Below are positions 59,226-64,000 of a stretch of DNA of 64,000 nucleotides, one piece after another. A model generated the notes under the pieces. The model saw only the letters and a list, made by a program, of their open reading frames with translations. It was not told the DNA's origin and did not search any database. Source of the stretch: an uncultured Clostridia bacterium. GTDB taxonomy: Bacteria > Bacillota > Clostridia > Lachnospirales > CAG-274. Numbering within the stretch: the stretch's first letter is position 1; every line of letters starts with the position of its first letter. A program made the position numbers and the translations under genes. The stretch covers positions 1 through 64,000 of the forward strand of contig CANQXR010000008.1 in assembly GCA_947627855.1 (NCBI GenBank), in the 5' to 3' direction.

Positions 59226-62200
59226 TTAATAAGCGTAATCCGGTTCGAGAAGGGATATTAGCTTTTTGTCGTGGTTCCGGGCAAGATAGGAGGTATCGTC
59301 AAGTATCATTGTTGACATTTCTTCTCTTGTATACGGTTTCCATTCGGGCAGATTTTTTGCGGAGGGTTCGCCTGTTTTTGCAAAGTTTGCCCAAGCCTCG
59401 CTCATTGTGTCTGCAAGGGGATCGGCGGTATTGTCAAATACAAAGGGAATTTCCGCACCGTGATATGAGCCCATATCCTCTATCTGCTTTGTGAAAATAT
59501 AGGCGTATACCTCTGCTCCGCCTTGGTCTGCCTTGTGTGACATTATTTTGAGCATTGGTTTTCTTATAAGAGTATCTACGTATATAGCCGTTTCGGGGTC
59601 TTCATTGGGATAAGCCTTTGTATATTCCTCCCTTTCCTCCTCTGTCATATCGTTGTGGGTTTCCGTAGGTATCCACATGGACCATTCGTTTAAGTTGCTG
59701 CCTATAAGCAGGGGAATGTCCTTTCCTGCAGCGGCAAAGCCCTCCTCGGTTACAGGGTCGGTGGGAAGAAAATCTCCGTCTACAACAGGCTCCCACTCAT
59801 AGGCATAGCCCTCTCCTATGGAAACGGGGACCTTGTATTTTTCGGCAATTTCCGCCTTTGCTTCGTCAGAGGCTTTCTGAATGTCAGCTATACTCATTTT
59901 CTGTATGTCCTCAACGGTTTCGGGCGTAAGACCAAGCTTTTCAAGGGTAAGGGCGCCAAGGTCGGCGCTTATTTCCTTTCTGGTGAAGTAAACTCCCATG
60001 CCCTCGGTGGCTCCGCTTTCGACTATTCCCTTGTCAAACAGCCCTTTGGCGTAAGGACTTGTCATAAGGGCAAGAACCTTTGCGCCGCCGCCGGACTCGC
60101 CGAAGATGGTTACGTTTTCGGGGTCGCCGCCAAAGCTTTCTATATTTTCATTTATCCATTCAAGGGCGTCCACAATATCGACGATACCTATATTTTCGGA
60201 GAATTTATATTTGTCGCCGTAGGCTGAGAGGTCAAGATGTCCCAGTACGTTAAGCCTGTGATTCACTCCCACTACAACCACGTCCTGATTTTTGCTTAAA
60301 TTTTCTCCTACGAAATTATCCTCGTTGGCGCTGCCTGTGGAAAAACCGCCGCCGTGAAGCCATACCATTACGGCGCGCTTTTTGTTGTCGGCGCTTGGTG
60401 TCCAAATGTTCAGATTCTGACAGTTGTTGCTTGTGCCTTCTCCTGAGTCTACGGCTGTTCCTCCCATTATTGCTCCCTGTGGGGAGGTATCTCCGTAGCT
60501 TGTGGCGTCAAGGACACCCTCCCAAGGGGTAAGCTCCTTTGCTCTCACAAACATTTCATCGGCTCTAGCATAGGGTACGCCGAGAAAGTTTAATATGCCG
60601 TTGTTTTCATTTCCCTTTATAAGACCGTATTTTGTCTTTACAACTGTGTTGTCGGCTGTATTTCCTGTGGCGGCATTGTACTCGCTGTCGCTTACTTCAT
60701 CGCCCCACACTATTTCTCCTGAATTTGCGTTTACAGATATATAGGAAAAGCTTTCGTCCGCTGCTCCGTGCCAATGGTTTACGCCGGGGGTAGATTCTAT
60801 AACATCTCCCGCTTTTATTATTTTAGCAGAGCTGCCCTCCTCTTGGTATACGCCTGTTCCGTCTGTAACTATTATAAGCTGACCGTATTCATGGCTGTGC
60901 CATGCTGTTCTTGCAGAGGGTGAAAGTGTGAAATAATCCACTTCCGGACAGTTGTAGGTGCTTTCGTTTTCAACAAGTACATTTTTAAATATTTCTCCCG
61001 AATATCCCTCGCCCGAAAAGCTTTCGCCCTTTGGGAACATTGTGTCTGCCTTTTCTCTTATGACACCCTTTTCACGGGCTTCTGCCACAGCGGCGGCATA
61101 TTCTTCGTCAGTTACCTTGCCAAGCCAGTTTGTAGTGCCAACTCCCGGATTTACTCCTATGGCAATATGTGCAAACCAACTGTCGTCAATGGCTGAGTGC
61201 ATATGCTTTTTTCCCGGAGGTATAAGTATAACATCTCCTGCCTGCATAAGCCTCGGAGCCTCTCCCTCCATCTGGAAAACTCCAACCCCCTCGGTAACAA
61301 GAAGTATCTGACCGCCGTCGTGATAGTGCCAGTCCGTTCTTGTGCAAGGCTCAAATGTTACCTGACCGAAAGCGGGTATTTTCATACCGTCCTCATCATA
61401 GGAGGATAGCCAGTTCATATATGATACTCCCGTAAACATAGGAGCCGCAGGATTTAACTCTCCTTTGGGGAATACATTTTCTATTCGCTCTGCATTTATT
61501 ACAGTAGCCGTCTGCGTGGGCTGTGACCATATTACGGTATAGCCCAGTGCCTCTGCTGTTTCTCTTACAGAAACCATATTGCTGCCTGTCTTTCCCGTTA
61601 TTTCGGAAAGGGCTGATTCGGGAGCATAGGTTTTTCCGTCTGTAAGAACGGGAGCGGCTTCAAGAGCTATGTCGCTGCCGTTTACTGAGACTGTGGTATT
61701 TCCTATCTGAAGCTTTATTACAATATTTTCCTTGTTTTCATTGCTTTCATCGGATAAGCTGTCGGTATCCACAGCAGCCAGAGCCCCTCTGAAATTAAGG
61801 GTTCTGGGAAAGCCGTTATAGGCAGCGGTAAGCAGAGGAACAGCAAGCATATTTTCCGGCTTAAGTCCTGCCCTTATACCCTCGGCAGCCTTTTCTTCAA
61901 GCTCGTCCTCTCTGCCCCCTTGGGCGTCCATAACTGCAAGGTCTATAAGCACCTGTACAGCCTCGTCATCTGATGTGGGTATGGCAGTCCCTTCTATTAC
62001 AGCTTCAGTGGCACTAATAAGCAGTTTTTGGGTGTCACTGTCAATATTTTTATCAACATACCCCTCCTTGTCGTCTGTCCTGAAATGCTCTGCAAGGCTT
62101 AAAAGCTCCTCACTGTCACTTGCGTATGGGGTCTGTATTGTTTCTGTGGGCTGTGGTCTTTCGGGTGTGGGGTTGTCATTAAGCTCTGTTTCGGAGCTGT

Positions 62201-62942
62201 CTATAACGTCAAGGACAAGCTCTGTCTTTTCCTCTCCGTTTATGTCCTCATTATAGAGCATAGCCGCCCTTAACATATCCTTTGAGTGACCTACATTCAG
62301 GTTTCCCGTAACGTGTCCGCCAAGCTGACCTGCGCAGTTTCCGTTGCCTGCTATGGTACATAATGTAATAAATTCCCTGTCATAAAGGGGAAGTCCTGCA
62401 CGGTTGTAAAAATCCCCGAAGCAGATTCCCGAAAGGAAAAGGGTCTGCAGCTTAAGAGACTCCTCCATATCCTCCGTAACCGTGCCTATCTGAGGACCAA
62501 ATAAAAATCTCTGAACAGAAAGCCCCTCATCATAGCGGTTTTCTTCCTCTTGGGTTATGCGGCTGTTATAGCTTACATCTTCGCCCAGTGCCGTCAGAAT
62601 TTCATCTGCCTTTTCAAGAGCCTTTGCCGCCCTTGTAAAACCGCAGTAGGCTCCGCTGTGATAGATGGTCTCCTTTATTTCAACTGCCGTAAGTCCATCG
62701 GAAAGAGCCGCCTTTATTTCCTCCTCCAGACTGTCATAGGCCATATCGGAGCTTATTGTGGCAAGCCTTGAAAGGTGCTTATATCTGTCTGCCAGATTTT
62801 CCTTTATAAACTCATTTTTTTCATTTTCGCTCATTTCGCTGTAGGTGTTTCCGCTTTCGTCTTTTTCAAGAGCAGGAACGGCTGTAATGCTTACTGCCGC
62901 CAGAACCAAAGCCAAAACAAACGATATTAAGCTTTTCTTCAT
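59226..62942 (-). CDS. Exported fusion: CMD-like modules, stalk domain, two cupins, carboxylesterase
   Basis: 1238 residues. Signal peptide (1-25). Three carboxymuconolactone-decarboxylase-like helical modules (~50-120, ~150-235, ~300-395; GAYCGFTRAAKALE, IAGNGNCAGQLGGHV). A copper-amine-oxidase-N-like stalk (~400-485). Cupin 1 (~495-600; DWHYHDGGQILLV, GKKHMHSA) and cupin 2 (~640-735; AWHSHEYGQLIIV, NHWHGAADE). A type-B carboxylesterase (~745-1230) has WLHGGGFSTGSANED, the GES-GG catalytic Ser in FGESGGGAK and SYHGAEIPFVF (catalytic His). GGAGG precedes the ATG. It looks like a fusion of usually separate genes; the substrate is unknown. It lies divergent from a LysR gene, its probable regulator. 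Confidence 0.85.
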   Translation of the reverse strand: MKKSLISFVLALVLAAVSITAVPALEKDESGNTYSEMSENEKNEFIKENLADRYKHLSRLATISSDMAYDSLEEEIKAALSDGLTAVEIKETIYHSGAYCGFTRAAKALEKADEILTALGEDVSYNSRITQEEENRYDEGLSVQRFLFGPQIGTVTEDMEESLKLQTLFLSGICFGDFYNRAGLPLYDREFITLCTIAGNGNCAGQLGGHVTGNLNVGHSKDMLRAAMLYNEDINGEEKTELVLDVIDSSETELNDNPTPERPQPTETIQTPYASDSEELLSLAEHFRTDDKEGYVDKNIDSDTQKLLISATEAVIEGTAIPTSDDEAVQVLIDLAVMDAQGGREDELEEKAAEGIRAGLKPENMLAVPLLTAAYNGFPRTLNFRGALAAVDTDSLSDESNENKENIVIKLQIGNTTVSVNGSDIALEAAPVLTDGKTYAPESALSEITGKTGSNMVSVRETAEALGYTVIWSQPTQTATVINAERIENVFPKGELNPAAPMFTGVSYMNWLSSYDEDGMKIPAFGQVTFEPCTRTDWHYHDGGQILLVTEGVGVFQMEGEAPRLMQAGDVILIPPGKKHMHSAIDDSWFAHIAIGVNPGVGTTNWLGKVTDEEYAAAVAEAREKGVIREKADTMFPKGESFSGEGYSGEIFKNVLVENESTYNCPEVDYFTLSPSARTAWHSHEYGQLIIVTDGTGVYQEEGSSAKIIKAGDVIESTPGVNHWHGAADESFSYISVNANSGEIVWGDEVSDSEYNAATGNTADNTVVKTKYGLIKGNENNGILNFLGVPYARADEMFVRAKELTPWEGVLDATSYGDTSPQGAIMGGTAVDSGEGTSNNCQNLNIWTPSADNKKRAVMVWLHGGGFSTGSANEDNFVGENLSKNQDVVVVGVNHRLNVLGHLDLSAYGDKYKFSENIGIVDIVDALEWINENIESFGGDPENVTIFGESGGGAKVLALMTSPYAKGLFDKGIVESGATEGMGVYFTRKEISADLGALTLEKLGLTPETVEDIQKMSIADIQKASDEAKAEIAEKYKVPVSIGEGYAYEWEPVVDGDFLPTDPVTEEGFAAAGKDIPLLIGSNLNEWSMWIPTETHNDMTEEEREEYTKAYPNEDPETAIYVDTLIRKPMLKIMSHKADQGGAEVYAYIFTKQIEDMGSYHGAEIPFVFDNTADPLADTMSEAWANFAKTGEPSAKNLPEWKPYTREEMSTMILDDTSYLARNHDKKLISLLEPDYAY

Positions 62943-63010
62943 TGTAAAAACCTCCTCATATAATAATTTTATTGTTCGGTTTTATTTTAACACCCAAAAA
63001 CCCCTTTAAG

Positions 63011-63071
63011 AAGTACCCTTTGGTTTATCAGTTCCAACCATTGGTTATAACTTGCAAACCAAAAGGTACTT
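63011..63071. promoter_or_regulatory. 16-bp inverted repeat between divergent esterase fusion and LysR genes
   Basis: AAGTACC-C-TTTGGTTT (63011-63026) and AAACCAAAAGGTACTT (63056-63071) match in inverted orientation at 15 of 16 positions, 29 bp apart. A third dyad, AACCA-T-TGGTT, lies between (63037-63047). Position and symmetry fit a LysR operator; the start sites are not known. Confidence 0.5.
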
Positions 63072-63170
63072 CCATACTTAAAATTTTCCTGCTATAATTA
63101 TTTAATAAAAATAAAAGTATCAATGAAGAAATAACCTTGATAAGTGCAACAGTAAGGGGTGAGCTTATAT

Positions 63171-64000
63171 ATGAACATAACACATCTTGAAGCATTTATA
63201 TGTATCGCCGAGGTGGGCAGCTTCAACAAGGCGGCGGAGTCCCTTTTTATATCCTCAACCGCTGTTATAAAGCAGATAAATATGCTTGAAAATGAAGTAG
63301 GTGTGCCCTTGTTTTTGCGTACTCACAGAGGCTTAAGACTTACGGCAGCGGGAAAGTCCCTCTACAAGGACGCCAAGTATATGGTGGAATATTCAAAGGA
63401 GGCACTAAGGCGTGCAAAAAAAGCCGGTGTCTCAGAGTCAAGCGTTATACGCATAGGCACCTCACCCATGACCCCCGCCCAGCTTCTTACGGATCTCTGG
63501 CCCAAAATACATGAGCATTGCCGTGATATGAGCTTTCAGCTTGTTCCCTTTGAAAACACAAGAGAAAACGCAAGGGAGATACTTAAAAATTTGGGGCAGA
63601 ATATAGATGTTGTTTCGGGAATATTTGACGATACACTTTTAAAGCTCAGGGAGTGTGACGGTCTTGAAATAACAAGGGCACGCATAGCCTGCGCCGTATC
63701 CATATATCACCCCTTGGCAAAAAAGGACAGGCTCACCATAAATGACCTTTACGGCGAAAAGCTTATGATTATAAAGAGAAACTGGAGCAGATATATGGAC
63801 ATTCTCCGTGATGAGCTTGAAAAAAATCACAGACAGATAAATATTTCGGACTTTGATTTTTATGACATAAGTATTTTTAACCGCTGTGAGCAGGAAAACA
63901 ATATTCTGATTGTAATAGACAAGTGGAAAAATCTTCACCCACTGTTAAAGACTATCCCCGTGGAGTGGGATTATACAATTCCCTTCGGCATACTCTGTCC
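63171..64000 (+). CDS. LysR-family transcriptional regulator (cut by window end)
   Basis: Partial, ~277 residues visible. The N-terminus MNITHLEAFICIAEVGSFNK and SSTAVIKQINMLENEVGVPL form the LysR winged HTH, and RTHRGLRLTAAGK is the family-typical end of that domain. The effector domain includes VIRIGTSPMTPAQLL and IYHPLAKKDRLTINDLYGEK. The last residues lie beyond 64000. AAGGGGTGAGCTTATAT precedes ATG 63171. It is divergent from the esterase fusion, the usual arrangement of a LysR regulator and its target. Confidence 0.85.
   Translation, partial: MNITHLEAFICIAEVGSFNKAAESLFISSTAVIKQINMLENEVGVPLFLRTHRGLRLTAAGKSLYKDAKYMVEYSKEALRRAKKAGVSESSVIRIGTSPMTPAQLLTDLWPKIHEHCRDMSFQLVPFENTRENAREILKNLGQNIDVVSGIFDDTLLKLRECDGLEITRARIACAVSIYHPLAKKDRLTINDLYGEKLMIIKRNWSRYMDILRDELEKNHRQINISDFDFYDISIFNRCEQENNILIVIDKWKNLHPLLKTIPVEWDYTIPFGILC

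Overview
The window comes from a low-GC, Gram-positive anaerobe, most likely a gut-type Clostridia. The evidence is strong GGAGG ribosome sites throughout, S-layer-homology anchoring, PASTA-type Ser/Thr kinases, a PTS operon with MtlR-type control, and A/T-rich codon use. No rRNA, tRNA or single-copy housekeeping gene was recognised. The window looks like accessory and niche-adaptation DNA.

Layout. 0.1-0.8 kb: a sigma-70-like factor (minus). 1.2-10.6 kb: a compact type III CRISPR-Cas locus that best fits subtype III-D. It has cas10 without an HD domain, a Csm3-like RAMP, a Csx10-like protein, a double-RAMP protein, a Csx19-like protein and a large TIGR03986-like RAMP in one operon. A convergent cas6 follows, then two arrays, each with its own nearly identical leader, promoter and terminator. 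No cas1/cas2 and no CARF effector are visible. 10.8-12.5 kb: three small genes (one frameshifted) that share a start context, preceded by three tandem copies of a ~162-bp repeat. 12.6-19.6 kb: a DEDDh exonuclease, a phage-like DUF1351 protein, a divergent gene pair with paired palindromic operators, and a UvrD helicase-nuclease.

19.9-33.9 kb: a ten-gene, one-direction Ser/Thr phospho-signalling island. It holds two PP2C phosphatases, three FHA adaptors (one membrane-embedded), a VWA-TM-FHA protein, a kinase-FHA, a kinase fused to an extracellular solute-binding domain, a pseudokinase and a PASTA/Ig kinase. Many share an N-terminal zinc ribbon. No type VI or VII secretion genes flank it, so its output is unknown. 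This is my best candidate for an undescribed system.

34-51 kb: a mosaic. It contains a small membrane protein plus a dynamin/DUF697-like GTPase, a giant SLH surface protein broken by one in-frame stop and one frameshift with an unusual G-rich upstream region, and a TIR/deoxyribosyltransferase-like gene between imperfect direct repeats. EFR1, ASCH and methyltransferase genes follow. Gene remnants are scattered through it (aldo/keto reductase, RhuM, LysR, ISAs1 transposase, C45 peptidase).

50.6-58.9 kb: a seven-gene PTS operon (IICB, MtlR-type activator, IIA, PfkB kinase, Zn-dehydrogenase, HPr, EI). It carries its own general PTS proteins and a zinc dehydrogenase in place of MtlD. 59.2-64 kb: an exported multidomain protein (CMD modules, stalk domain, two cupins, type-B carboxylesterase), divergent from a LysR regulator that runs off the window. 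A 16-bp inverted repeat lies between them.
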